Part shown: positions 41,225 through 50,542 of the stretch, piece after piece
Position numbering within the stretch: the stretch's first letter is position 1
Layout: each line of letters begins with the position of its first letter
Source: Streptomyces tropicalis
GTDB taxonomy: Bacteria; Actinomycetota; Actinomycetes; Streptomycetales; Streptomycetaceae
Assembly: GCF_029269835.1 (NCBI RefSeq)
Contig: NZ_JARJBB010000021.1
Coordinates: 34,360 to 98,359 of the forward strand
DNA length: 64,000 nt
Reading direction: 5' to 3'
Made by a program: the position numbers and the translations under genes
The notes under the pieces: generated by a model
The model's database searches: none
Seen by the model: only the letters and a program-made list of their open reading frames with translations
Told to the model about the DNA's origin: nothing

Positions 41225-42640
41225 ATGGACCTCGGCGTGCGCTGGAAGCTGCACGGTGACGGGCGGACGCCCGCACCGGGAGCGGTGGTGCGGCCCGACG
41301 AACGGCTCTCCTGGCCCCGAACCGTCGGGCTCGGCGCCCAGCACGTCGTGGCCATGTTCGGCGCGTCCTTCGTGGCCCCCGTGCTCATGGGCCTGAACCC
41401 CAACCTCGCGATCATGATGTCCGGCATCGCGACCGTGATCTTCCTGCTCGCCACCCGCGGCCGGGTGCCCAGCTACCTGGGCTGCTCGCTGTCCTTCGTG
41501 GGCGTGGCCGCGGTCATCCGCGCACAGGGCGGCACCAGTGCGACGGTGACCGGCGCGGTGTTCGTGGTCGGCGTCGCGCTGTTCCTGATCGGGCTCGCCG
41601 TGCAGCGGTTCGGCGCGCGGATCATCCACGCCGCGATGCCGCCGATCGTCACCGGTGCGGTGGTCATGCTGATCGGCTTCAACCTCGCCCCCGTCACCGC
41701 GTCCACCTACTGGCCGCAGGACCAGTGGACGGCCCTGCTGGTGATGGTCTTCACCGCGCTGGCCGTGGTCTGCCTGCGCGGCTTCTGGTCCCGCATCGCG
41801 ATCTTCCTGGGCCTGGTCTTCGGCTACGCCCTGTCCTGGGTGTGCGACCGCGTCTTCGGCAAGATCCACTCCGTGGACGCGAGCGGCAAGGTCACCGACC
41901 ACTGGCGCCTGGACCTGTCCGGGGTGGGCAAGGCCGACTGGATCGGACTGCCCTCGTTCCACGGCCCGTCCTTCCAGTGGTCGGCGATCCTGGTGGCGCT
42001 GCCCGTGGTCATCGCCCTCGTCGCGGAGAACGCCGGGCACGTCAAGGCCGTCGGCGAGATGACCGGCGACCCGCTGGACGACAAGCTGGGCACCGCCATC
42101 TCCGCGGACGGCGTGGCCTCGATGCTGTCGACGGCCGTGGGCGGCCCGCCCAACACCACCTACTCCGAGAACATCGGCGTGATGGCCGCGACCCGGGTGT
42201 ACTCGACGGCCGCCTACTGGGCGGCCGCGGGCTTCGCGCTGCTCTTCGGCGTCTGCCCGAAGTTCGGTGCCGTGGTGGCCGCGATCCCGGGCGGCGTCCT
42301 CGGCGGCATCACCGTGATCCTCTACGGCATGATCGGCCTGCTCGGCGCGCAGATCTGGACGAACGCCCGGGTGGACCTGCGTAATCCGCTCAACCTGGTG
42401 CCGGCCGCCGCGGGCATCATCATCGGCGTCGGCAACGTCAGCCTGAAGTTCTCCGGCACCTTCTCGCTGAGCGGGATCGCGCTGGGCACACTGGTCGTCA
42501 TCATCGGTTACCACGCGCTGCGCGCCCTCGCGCCCGCGCACCTCAAGCAGCAGCAGCCGCTGCTGGACGAGGGCACGTCGTCCTACGACGAGAACGCCAC
42601 CGGGACCACGCCGGCCACGGACCCCGAGACCCGCGGATAG
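41225..42640 (+). CDS. Uracil/xanthine permease (NCS2 family)
   Basis: This 471-residue NCS2 transporter has about fourteen membrane segments. GLGAQHVVAMFGASFVAPVLMG near residues 38-59 is the conserved first helix, and ALVAENAGHVKAVGEMTGDPLDD near 265-287 holds the substrate-binding Glu with the following Gly-rich turn. GGPPNTTYSENIGVMAATRVYST near 308-330 is the QxxNxGxxxxTRV-type NCS2 signature in its uracil-permease form. It is a proton symporter for uracil or xanthine by family. ATG at 41225 gives MDLGVRWKLHGDG; the leader has only a weak ribosome-binding site. It stands alone. Confidence 0.94.
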   Translation: MDLGVRWKLHGDGRTPAPGAVVRPDERLSWPRTVGLGAQHVVAMFGASFVAPVLMGLNPNLAIMMSGIATVIFLLATRGRVPSYLGCSLSFVGVAAVIRAQGGTSATVTGAVFVVGVALFLIGLAVQRFGARIIHAAMPPIVTGAVVMLIGFNLAPVTASTYWPQDQWTALLVMVFTALAVVCLRGFWSRIAIFLGLVFGYALSWVCDRVFGKIHSVDASGKVTDHWRLDLSGVGKADWIGLPSFHGPSFQWSAILVALPVVIALVAENAGHVKAVGEMTGDPLDDKLGTAISADGVASMLSTAVGGPPNTTYSENIGVMAATRVYSTAAYWAAAGFALLFGVCPKFGAVVAAIPGGVLGGITVILYGMIGLLGAQIWTNARVDLRNPLNLVPAAAGIIIGVGNVSLKFSGTFSLSGIALGTLVVIIGYHALRALAPAHLKQQQPLLDEGTSSYDENATGTTPATDPETRG

Positions 42641-42738
42641 CAAGGCAGCACGCCCTCCCCCGGGCGGGTTTCCCCCGTTCCGGGGAAGCGCCGGGCCCGT
42701 CGGCCCGCGGACCGGTGCGGGCCTGGGACGCTGCCCCC

Positions 42739-43461
42739 ATGGGGCAATCGGCACACCTCGCCGGCCGCGCCGGTACCGCGGACGACACGGACCGCGTGGA
42801 CCGCGTGGACGCGGTCGTCGCCCGGATGCGGGAGCTGGACGCGGAACTCCCGGCACGCGACGGGATCGCGGTGTTCAACCGTGTCTACCTCGCCGTCACC
42901 GAGGAGGTCGCCCGGGGGCTGTCCGCGGGCCGGTTCACGGATTCCCGGGCCGCGGCCGACCTCGACGTCCGGTTCGCCCGGCGGTACCTCACCGCGGTCG
43001 ACCGGGAGGCCGGGCAGGACCTCCCGCCGGCCTGCTGGCGGCCGCTGTTCCAGTTCCGCCGGCATCCCGGGGTGCGCCCGCTGCAGTTCGCGCTGGCGGG
43101 CATCAACGCGCACATCGGCCACGACCTGGCGCTCGCCGTCGTCGACACCTGCCGGGCGCTGGACTGCGACCCCGCAGACCTCGAGGGCGACTTCGACCGG
43201 GTCGGCGACCTCCTCGTCTCCCTGGAGGAACGCATCCGGGAGGACCTGATGCCGGGTCCCGACCTGCTCCAGATCGCCGACCCGCTCACCCACCTGCTCG
43301 GCTCGTGGAGCCTGGAACGGGCCCGGGACGCCACCTGGTCGGCGGCCCGGGCGCTGTGGGCGCTGCGGCGGCTGCCCGACGTGGCCGGGGAGTTCGCCGA
43401 ACGGCTGGACGCCGCGGTCGGCTTCGCCGGGCGGATCCTCCTCACGCCGCTGCCGGACTGA
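42739..43461 (+). CDS. DUF5995 family protein
   Basis: This 240-residue soluble helical protein shows the DUF5995 core DGIAVFNRVYLAVTEEVARGL near residues 43-63 and RRYLTAVDREAGQDLPPACWRPLF near 82-105. HPGVRPLQFALAGINAHIGHDLALAVVDTC near 110-139 is followed by a long helical C-terminus. Conserved His and Asp residues around INAHIGHDL suggest a metal or phosphate-binding site, but no activity is known to me. The ATG at 42739 has no Shine-Dalgarno; a GACGCT-like -10 lies seven bases upstream, so the mRNA may be leaderless. A strong hairpin follows, shared with the opposing monooxygenase gene. Confidence 0.85.
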   Translation: MGQSAHLAGRAGTADDTDRVDRVDAVVARMRELDAELPARDGIAVFNRVYLAVTEEVARGLSAGRFTDSRAAADLDVRFARRYLTAVDREAGQDLPPACWRPLFQFRRHPGVRPLQFALAGINAHIGHDLALAVVDTCRALDCDPADLEGDFDRVGDLLVSLEERIREDLMPGPDLLQIADPLTHLLGSWSLERARDATWSAARALWALRRLPDVAGEFAERLDAAVGFAGRILLTPLPD

Positions 43462-43471
43462 GCCGGGCCGG

Positions 43472-43509
43472 GCGTTCCGGCCGGGCGGCGGCGCGCCCGG
43501 CCGGGGCGC
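43472..43509. terminator. Bidirectional terminator between DUF5995 and davB-like genes
   Basis: A 16-base stem (43472-43487 with 43494-43509) contains only two G-T wobbles and encloses a six-base loop. It fills the gap between two converging genes, ending one base before the davB-like stop codon. Confidence 0.78.
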
Positions 43510-45222
43510 TCAGTCCTCGGGGAGCTCGACGGGTGCTATCTCGTCGTAGACGTCGCCCGGGCCGGGGTTGGTCGGGTCGGTCTCGCCGCCGAGGTGGTGC
43601 ATCACGCCCCAGACCGCGTTGAGCGCGGTCTGGACGGCGCCCTCGGCCCAGCCCGCCGTCCAGGAGATGTCGTCGCCGGCGAGGAACAGGCCCCGCTTGT
43701 CCTCGGGCAGCCGGTCCTGCACGAAGTGCGTGAACAGGCGCCGCTGGTAGCGGTAGTGGCCCGGCAGGTTGGCCTTGAACGCGCCCATGAAGTAGGGCTC
43801 GTTCTCCCAGGAGACGGTCACCGGGTTGCCGATGACGTGCTTCCTGATGTCGACATTCGGGTAGATCTCGCCGAGCGACTTCAGCATGACCTCCATCCGC
43901 TCGTTCGCGGACAGCGGCAGCCACTTCAGGCTGTCGTCGCACCAGGTGTACGACAGGCAGATCACGGCCGGCCTGTCGGGGCCGTCGTCCAGCAGGTAGG
44001 TGCCGCGGGTCATGCGGTCGGTGAGCGTCATCGACATGACGTCCCGTCCGGTCGGATTTCCCCTGTCGTCGACGGCCTTGTCCCGCCAGAACGGCCGGTC
44101 CACGGGCACGAACAGCTTGGAGGACTCCATGTAGTGGGTCCGCTCCATCGCCGTCCAGTGGTCGATGGGGAAGAGCGCGTCGTCGCAGTCGATCTTGGAC
44201 AGCAGCATCCAGGACTGCGCGGTGAAGACGGCCGCGCGGTAGGTGCGGATGTCGCCGTCCGCGTCGGTGACCGTGATGCGGTTGCCCGCGGTGCGGTGCA
44301 GCCGGGTCACGGCCGGCCGGGGCTCGCCGGCCGGGTGCAGCGTCTCCAGGGAGGTGCCGTACGGCCAGTGGACGATCTTCCCCGGCGCGCGCTCCCACAG
44401 GCGCAGGGGCAGCTGCTGCGAGCCGCCGACGATGCCGCGGTGGTGGTCGTCGGCCTCGGTGTAGACGACGCGCAGGATCTCCAGGATGGAGTTCGGGAAG
44501 TCGGTGTCCCAGCCGCCCGTGCCGAAGCCGACCTGGCCGAAGATCTCGCGGTGCCGGAAGGACTTGAAGGCGTCGGAGTCGCAGAGGAAGCCGTAGAAGG
44601 TCTGGTTGTCGAGCTTCTCCACCAGCCGGGCCCAGATCTCGCGGATGCGGGGCACGTCCCGGGTCCGCAGGGCGCGGTTCATGTCGGAGAAGTCGGCGCC
44701 CTCCTCCAGGCAGCGGTTCCAGGCGTCGGCCACGTCCCGGTAGACCTGCGGCAGGTCGGCGGCGGTCTCGGCGTAGTGCGACTCGCCCTTGAGGTCGACG
44801 ACGGTGGACGGGGTGGCCTCCGCCAGCGGGTTGGGGAAGGGCCGGGTCTCCAGGCCCACCAGGTCGATGTAGTGCTGCAGGGCGGTGGAGGAGGGCGGGA
44901 AGCGCATCGCGCCCATCTCGGCGGTCAGCGCGGGGTCGCAGCCCTCGAAGCCGACGGTGCGCAGCCGGCCGCCGATCCGGTCGGCCTCGTAGACGACGGG
45001 CTTGAGGCCCATCTTCATCAGCTCGTAGGCGGCGACGATGCCGGACAGGCCGCCGCCGATGACGGCGACCTCGGTGCCGTGCTCGGTCGCCGGGACCTGG
45101 CCGAGGCCCGCCGGGTGGGCGAGGAAGTCGTCGTACGCGTAGGGGAAGTCCGGGCCGAACATGGTGATCGGCGGCTGCTGTGCGTCGGTGTGCTCGACGG
45201 CGTTGGGCACCGTGGACGTCAT
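43510..45222 (-). CDS. davB: Flavin-dependent L-lysine 2-monooxygenase-type enzyme (DavB family)
   Basis: This 570-residue FAD protein of the amine oxidase fold is very like lysine 2-monooxygenase. PITMFGPDFPYAYDDFLAHPAGLG near residues 18-41 precedes the dinucleotide-binding VAVIGGGLSGIVAAYELMKMGL near 52. EADRIGGRLRTVGFEG lies near 79, and GDDISWTAGWAEGAVQTALNAVWGVMHHLGG near 520-550 closes the flavin site. DavB converts L-lysine to 5-aminovaleramide with O2, releasing CO2. A tryptophan 2-monooxygenase or L-amino-acid oxidase role is the alternative. AAGGAG lies upstream of the ATG. It is 71 bases downstream of a nitrilase-family gene, the expected partner. Confidence 0.82.
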   Translation of the reverse strand: MTSTVPNAVEHTDAQQPPITMFGPDFPYAYDDFLAHPAGLGQVPATEHGTEVAVIGGGLSGIVAAYELMKMGLKPVVYEADRIGGRLRTVGFEGCDPALTAEMGAMRFPPSSTALQHYIDLVGLETRPFPNPLAEATPSTVVDLKGESHYAETAADLPQVYRDVADAWNRCLEEGADFSDMNRALRTRDVPRIREIWARLVEKLDNQTFYGFLCDSDAFKSFRHREIFGQVGFGTGGWDTDFPNSILEILRVVYTEADDHHRGIVGGSQQLPLRLWERAPGKIVHWPYGTSLETLHPAGEPRPAVTRLHRTAGNRITVTDADGDIRTYRAAVFTAQSWMLLSKIDCDDALFPIDHWTAMERTHYMESSKLFVPVDRPFWRDKAVDDRGNPTGRDVMSMTLTDRMTRGTYLLDDGPDRPAVICLSYTWCDDSLKWLPLSANERMEVMLKSLGEIYPNVDIRKHVIGNPVTVSWENEPYFMGAFKANLPGHYRYQRRLFTHFVQDRLPEDKRGLFLAGDDISWTAGWAEGAVQTALNAVWGVMHHLGGETDPTNPGPGDVYDEIAPVELPED

Positions 45223-45293
45223 GGGGTACGGACTCCTTGCGCGGAACTTCGGGGACTTCGGGGGAGGTGGAGGCGGCGGGCGGGGCCGCCGGG

Positions 45294-46082
45294 TCAGACG
45301 AGGGACCCGTAGAGACCGGGGCGCCGGTCCGCCAGATACGGGTTGGCCGCGCGGGAGGCGGCGAGGAGGGCGGGGTCGGCGTCGGCGAGGACGAGTTCCT
45401 CGGCACGGCCGGCGCGGGTGCGGGCGACCCCGTCGGGTCCGGCGAGCGTGGACAGTCCGACGAACTCGAACTCGCCCTCCTGGCCGACCCGGTTGACGTA
45501 GGCGACGTACATCTGGTTCTCGAAGGCCCGGACGGGCACCACGGACTCGGCCACGAACTGGAACGGGTGCATCTGCGCGGTGGGCACCAGGAGGAGGTCG
45601 GTCCCGGCCAGCGCGTGGGCGCGGACGTTCTCCGGGAACTCCACGTCGTAGCAGATCATCAGGCCGACCGTGAGGCCGTTCAGCTCGGCCTGCACGACCG
45701 GCTGCCCGCCCGGGGTGAACTGGTCGCGCTCGAAGCCGCCGAAGAGGTGGGTCTTGCGGTAGTTCGCGAGGCGGGTGCCGTCGGCGGCGATCAGCTGGGC
45801 GGAGTTGAAGACGGTGTCGCCGGACCGCTCCGGGTAGCCGTACGCGATCGCCAGGCCGTGCCGGGACGCGGTGCCGGCGACGGCGGCCGCGGAGTCCCCG
45901 TCGGCGGGCTCGGCGAGGCGGCCGACGCCGTCGCCGATCGCGTACCCGGTGAGGAACATCTCCGGTGCGACCAGCAGTCCGGCGCCCGCGGCGGCGGCGC
46001 GGCCCGCGGCCTCGTCGAGGACCTGGAGGTTCTCGGCGACCGAGCCGGGGCGGCCGGAGCTCTGGAGCAGGGCGGTGCGCAT
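45294..46082 (-). CDS. davA: Carbon-nitrogen hydrolase, 5-aminovaleramidase type (DavA family)
   Basis: This 262-residue nitrilase-superfamily amidase has the full Glu-Lys-Cys triad: Glu41 in LLVAPEMFLTGYAIG, Lys110 in NYRKTHLFGGFERD and Cys144 in LMICYDVEFPENVRAHALAG. Overall length and the segments MRTALLQ, YGYPERSGDT and VPTAQMHPF resemble Pseudomonas DavA, which hydrolyses 5-aminovaleramide to 5-aminovalerate. The gene lies 71 bases upstream of the davB-like gene and is read in the same direction, so the pair would complete the conversion of lysine to 5-aminovalerate. An indole-3-acetamide hydrolase role is less likely, since that enzyme (IaaH) is usually of another fold. Confidence 0.85.
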   Translation of the reverse strand: MRTALLQSSGRPGSVAENLQVLDEAAGRAAAAGAGLLVAPEMFLTGYAIGDGVGRLAEPADGDSAAAVAGTASRHGLAIAYGYPERSGDTVFNSAQLIAADGTRLANYRKTHLFGGFERDQFTPGGQPVVQAELNGLTVGLMICYDVEFPENVRAHALAGTDLLLVPTAQMHPFQFVAESVVPVRAFENQMYVAYVNRVGQEGEFEFVGLSTLAGPDGVARTRAGRAEELVLADADPALLAASRAANPYLADRRPGLYGSLV

Positions 46083-46258
46083 GCGGGGTCCTCACCGGTG
46101 ACGGAGGGTTCGGGGGGTCGCATAGACCGTACGGTCGGCGCGCTCGCACGGACAAGCGGGAGCCGTTGCACGCCGGTGCACGGATCGTTGCGTCCGCGGC
46201 GGGCGCGGCGGCGATTCGTTGCGCACCGCGGCCGCCGGGCCCCGCCGCCCCCTCCGGT

Positions 46259-47725
46259 TCAGCCGCGGCCCGGCACCGTGAAGGTGGTGACGACGGCCGC
46301 GTGGTCCGACGGCCAGGTGTTCGCGGCCACGTCCGGCCAGGGGCGCGGGGTGCCGCGGACGAGCGTGCGGGAGTCGCGCACGGTCAGGCCGCGGTGCAGG
46401 ACGTAGTCGATGCGGTCCTGCGGTTCGGGGCGGCCGCTGCCGTCCTCGTGCACCGGGTGGATCGGCGACCAGGTGGAGCCGGGGGCGGCCTCGGGGTCGG
46501 GGTGGGCGTCACGGTAGGAGTCCTGGAAGCCCGCCGCCTCGGCCGCCCGGGTCACCGGCCACGCCGCGTCGCCGCGGTCCAGGTGGGAGGGGCAGTTGAA
46601 GTCGCCGACGAGGACGACCGGCACGTACGGGTCGCCCTCGTCGTCGATCCGCCGCAGCGCCTGCTGCATCTGGGCGAGCCGCACCTCCTCGCGGGCGGCC
46701 AGGTCGTCCGCGCCGAGCCCGTCGAAGGCCGCGTCGTAAGGGCCGTAGGGGGTGTAGTGCAGGTGGGCCGTCCAGACGTCGACCTCGCGGTCCGGGGCGA
46801 TCCGGATGCGGACCCCGCCCGCGCCGTAGAAGCCGACGGCGGGGTCGCCGAGGCGGGCGGTGATCGGGTGGCGGCTGAGGATGCCGAGGTTCTCCCCGGC
46901 CCGGTGGTGGTGCCAGCCGAGGGCCGCCGCCAGTTCGCCGGCCGCGGTGCCGCCGGTCTCCTGGAGTCCGACGACGTCCGCGCCGGTCTCCAGGACGGCC
47001 TCGACCTGCTTGGCCCGGTGGCCGTCGACCGGGGTGCCGCCGAGCCAGAGGTTCCAGCTCATGACGCGGAGTTCGCAGGCGGCCAGGGTGGTCAGCTCCT
47101 CGGGGGTGACACCGGCCAGGGTGGCGCGCACGGTGCGGCCGGGTGCCGGGTCGATCGGGGCCAGCGACGGCACGGCCAGGACCGCGCATCCGGCGGCCTC
47201 GGCCGAGCGGACGCCGGTGGGAGTGTCCTCCACGGCGACGCAGGCGGTCGGGTCGACGCCGAGGGCGCGGCAGGCGGCGAGGTAGGGGTCGGGCGCGGGC
47301 TTGGTGCGGTCGGTGTCGTCGGCGGTGACGGAGACGGCGAACCGGCCGGGGCCGAGCGCGGCGAGCACCGTGTCGGCGACGGCCCGCGGGGACGCGGTGA
47401 CCAGGGCGGTGGGGACGCCCGCGCGGGCCAGGGCGTCGAGCAGCTCCAGGGCTCCGGGGCGGGGCACGGCGCCCGCGCGCACCCGGTCGGCGAACTCACG
47501 GTGCAGCGCGCGGGCGGTGCCGGCGTGCGGGCGGCCGGTCGCCGCGGCGAGCCACCGGGCGGTGTGCTCGACCGGTCGGCCGAGCACCTCCGGCTGGTCG
47601 GCCTCGGTCAGGGCGCGGCCGGCGACGTGCTCCACCGCGTCCCACCACAGCCGCTCGGTGTCGACGAGCGTGCCGTCCATGTCGAACAGGACGGCCTGGA
47701 GCGGGAGCCGGGGGTGGGGGGTCAC
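46259..47725 (-). CDS. HAD phosphatase fused to an EEP-family phosphodiesterase/phosphatase
   Basis: This 488-residue protein joins two catalytic domains in one frame. The N-terminal HAD domain (about residues 8-205) has VLFDMDGTLVDTE (motif I), ALVTASP (II), KPAPDPYLAACRALG (III) and VAVEDTPTG (IV). The C-terminal endonuclease/exonuclease/phosphatase domain (about 225-488) has RVMSWNLWLGG, VVGLQETGG, VLVGDFNCPS, DRIDYVLHRG and WPSDHAAVVT, the complete EEP metal and catalytic set. GTG at 47725 has GAGAGA upstream. It is 28 bases downstream of an ABC ATPase gene and so closes an importer operon. Sequential cleavage of a phosphodiester and a phosphomonoester is inferred. Confidence 0.88.
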   Translation of the reverse strand: MTPHPRLPLQAVLFDMDGTLVDTERLWWDAVEHVAGRALTEADQPEVLGRPVEHTARWLAAATGRPHAGTARALHREFADRVRAGAVPRPGALELLDALARAGVPTALVTASPRAVADTVLAALGPGRFAVSVTADDTDRTKPAPDPYLAACRALGVDPTACVAVEDTPTGVRSAEAAGCAVLAVPSLAPIDPAPGRTVRATLAGVTPEELTTLAACELRVMSWNLWLGGTPVDGHRAKQVEAVLETGADVVGLQETGGTAAGELAAALGWHHHRAGENLGILSRHPITARLGDPAVGFYGAGGVRIRIAPDREVDVWTAHLHYTPYGPYDAAFDGLGADDLAAREEVRLAQMQQALRRIDDEGDPYVPVVLVGDFNCPSHLDRGDAAWPVTRAAEAAGFQDSYRDAHPDPEAAPGSTWSPIHPVHEDGSGRPEPQDRIDYVLHRGLTVRDSRTLVRGTPRPWPDVAANTWPSDHAAVVTTFTVPGRG

Positions 47726-47753
47726 GTTTCTCTCTCTCACGGAAGGCGGGCGG

Positions 47754-48836
<1,083 letters not shown>

Positions 48837-48839
48837 GGT

Positions 48840-49655
48840 TCATCCCCGGGACGAAGCGGTTCGGGTGCGTCCGCCGGCACCGGCGAGCGCGAGGAGCAGG
48901 GCCCAGGTGACGAGCAGGCTGAGCACGGAGACGGCGACGGAGAGCTGGGCCTGCTCGCCGCCGACGGCCACGATCCAGACGGCGAAGGGCCTGAAGCCCA
49001 GGAGCTGCGCCACGGTGAACTCGCCGAGCACCAGTGCCAGGGTGAGGAAGGCGGCGTTCAGCAGGGCCCCGCGGAGATTGGGCAGGACGGCGCGCAGCAG
49101 GGCCTGCGTCCATCCCGCCCCGCAGCTGCGGGCCGCCTCGACGAGGGTGCGGACGTCGATCGCGCCGAGGCCGGCGTCCAGTGCCCGGTACACGAACGGC
49201 AGCGCCATCACGACGTAGGCGAGGACGAGCACCACGGGGAAGTCCGGGTTCTGGACGGCCACGAAGGTCTGGAACAGCGGGGTGCGGGACAAATGGTCGG
49301 GGCCCCACTTGAGCACGGTCGCGATACCCGCGACGAAGGCGATCGGCGGGACGACCAGCGGCAGCGAGCACACCACCTCCACGACGGCCCGCAGCCGGGG
49401 CGCGCCGAGCCGGAGCGCCACCACGGCGGGCACCGTCAGCAGCAGGACCAGGGCGATGGTGGCGGCGGCCAGTTCCAGCGACAGCAGCAGGCTGGAGCCG
49501 AAGCCGTCGGTGGAGACGATCTGCCGGTAGGCGTCGAAGGTGACGCCCCGGCCGGGCACGTCGACGGTGAAGACCACCGACGCGGCGAGCGGGACCAGGA
49601 AGTACAGCGCGGCGAGGCCGAGCACGGCCCCCCGCCACACGTTCAGGCGAGCCAT
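48840..49655 (-). CDS. ABC transporter permease (second)
   Basis: This 271-residue permease has about six helices. LGLAALYFLVPLAASVVFTVD near residues 11-31 begins it, and the EAA loop reads VEAARSCGAGWTQALLRAVLPNLRGAL near 170-196. It resembles PotC/PhnV-type inner-membrane components. The start at 49655 lies within the end of the first permease gene (13-base overlap), typical of coupled pairs. Together with the first permease it should form a heterodimeric channel. Confidence 0.92.
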   Translation of the reverse strand: MARLNVWRGAVLGLAALYFLVPLAASVVFTVDVPGRGVTFDAYRQIVSTDGFGSSLLLSLELAAATIALVLLLTVPAVVALRLGAPRLRAVVEVVCSLPLVVPPIAFVAGIATVLKWGPDHLSRTPLFQTFVAVQNPDFPVVLVLAYVVMALPFVYRALDAGLGAIDVRTLVEAARSCGAGWTQALLRAVLPNLRGALLNAAFLTLALVLGEFTVAQLLGFRPFAVWIVAVGGEQAQLSVAVSVLSLLVTWALLLALAGAGGRTRTASSRG

Positions 49656-50542
49656 CGCGCACTCCGGCGTTGCAGGGGCAGGTAGACGGCCATGACCAGG
49701 CCCGCCACCAGGACCATGTCGAGGCTGAGGGCGAGTGCCACGTTCTCCTGTCCGACGAGCACGTTGCCGGAGAGGGCGTCGGCGATCTGGAGGGTGACCA
49801 GCGGGACCGCGCTGCCCACCATGGCCGCGGCGGTGGCGTAGGCGGCGAAGGCGCTGCCGAAGAGCAGGACCAGGCCGCCGAGCAGGGACGGCGCGAGGAC
49901 GGGGAGGGCGACGTGCCGCCAGTACTGGGCGGTGGTGGCGCCGTTGTTGCGGGCGGCCTCGCGCCACTGGGTGCGCAGGCCGTCCAGGGCGGGGGTGATG
50001 GTGAGGACCATCAGCGGGATCAGGAAGTACAGGTAGACGATCACCAGGCCCCAGAAGCTGTACAGGTCCCAGCCCCGGTCGGCCAGGCCCAGGTGCCGGG
50101 TGAGCACGCCCGCGTTGCCGAGGGTGGCGACGAAGGCGAAGGCGAGGGGGACGCCGCCGAAGTTGGCGAGGACGCCGGAGGCGGTGAGCACGGCCTCGCG
50201 CAGCGCGCGGAAGCGGGAGGTGACGACGGCCTGCGCGAGGGGCAGGCCGAGCAGGGCCCCGAGGACGGCGGAGAGGGCGGACAGTTTGACGCTGCCCACC
50301 AGGGCGGTGAGGTAGGCGCCCTGCAGGGAGGCGGCCAGGTTGGCGGTGCTGTAGGACGTGGCGCCGGTGGCCTGGTCGGTGACGGTGAAGGCGCCGTCGA
50401 GCATGGCGAGGGCGGGCAGTCCGAACGCGAGCACGGTGAAGGCGAGCAGCGGGACGGCGGCGAGCCAGCCCGGGGCACGGCGCCGCCGCCCGGTGCGGGC
50501 GGCGGGCACCGTGCCGGCCCGTGTGTCGAGGGCGGTGGTCAT
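49643..50542 (-). CDS. ABC transporter permease (first)
   Basis: This 299-residue permease has a cytosolic Arg-rich N-terminus (RTGRRRRAPGW) and about six helices starting at LAAVPLLAFTVLAFGLPALAMLDG. The EAA loop is WREAARNNGATTAQYWRHVALPVLAPSLLGG near residues 195-225. Its arrangement resembles PotB/PhnU. It overlaps the binding-protein gene upstream by four bases and the second permease downstream by 13 bases. Confidence 0.92.
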   Translation of the reverse strand: MTTALDTRAGTVPAARTGRRRRAPGWLAAVPLLAFTVLAFGLPALAMLDGAFTVTDQATGATSYSTANLAASLQGAYLTALVGSVKLSALSAVLGALLGLPLAQAVVTSRFRALREAVLTASGVLANFGGVPLAFAFVATLGNAGVLTRHLGLADRGWDLYSFWGLVIVYLYFLIPLMVLTITPALDGLRTQWREAARNNGATTAQYWRHVALPVLAPSLLGGLVLLFGSAFAAYATAAAMVGSAVPLVTLQIADALSGNVLVGQENVALALSLDMVLVAGLVMAVYLPLQRRSARWLA

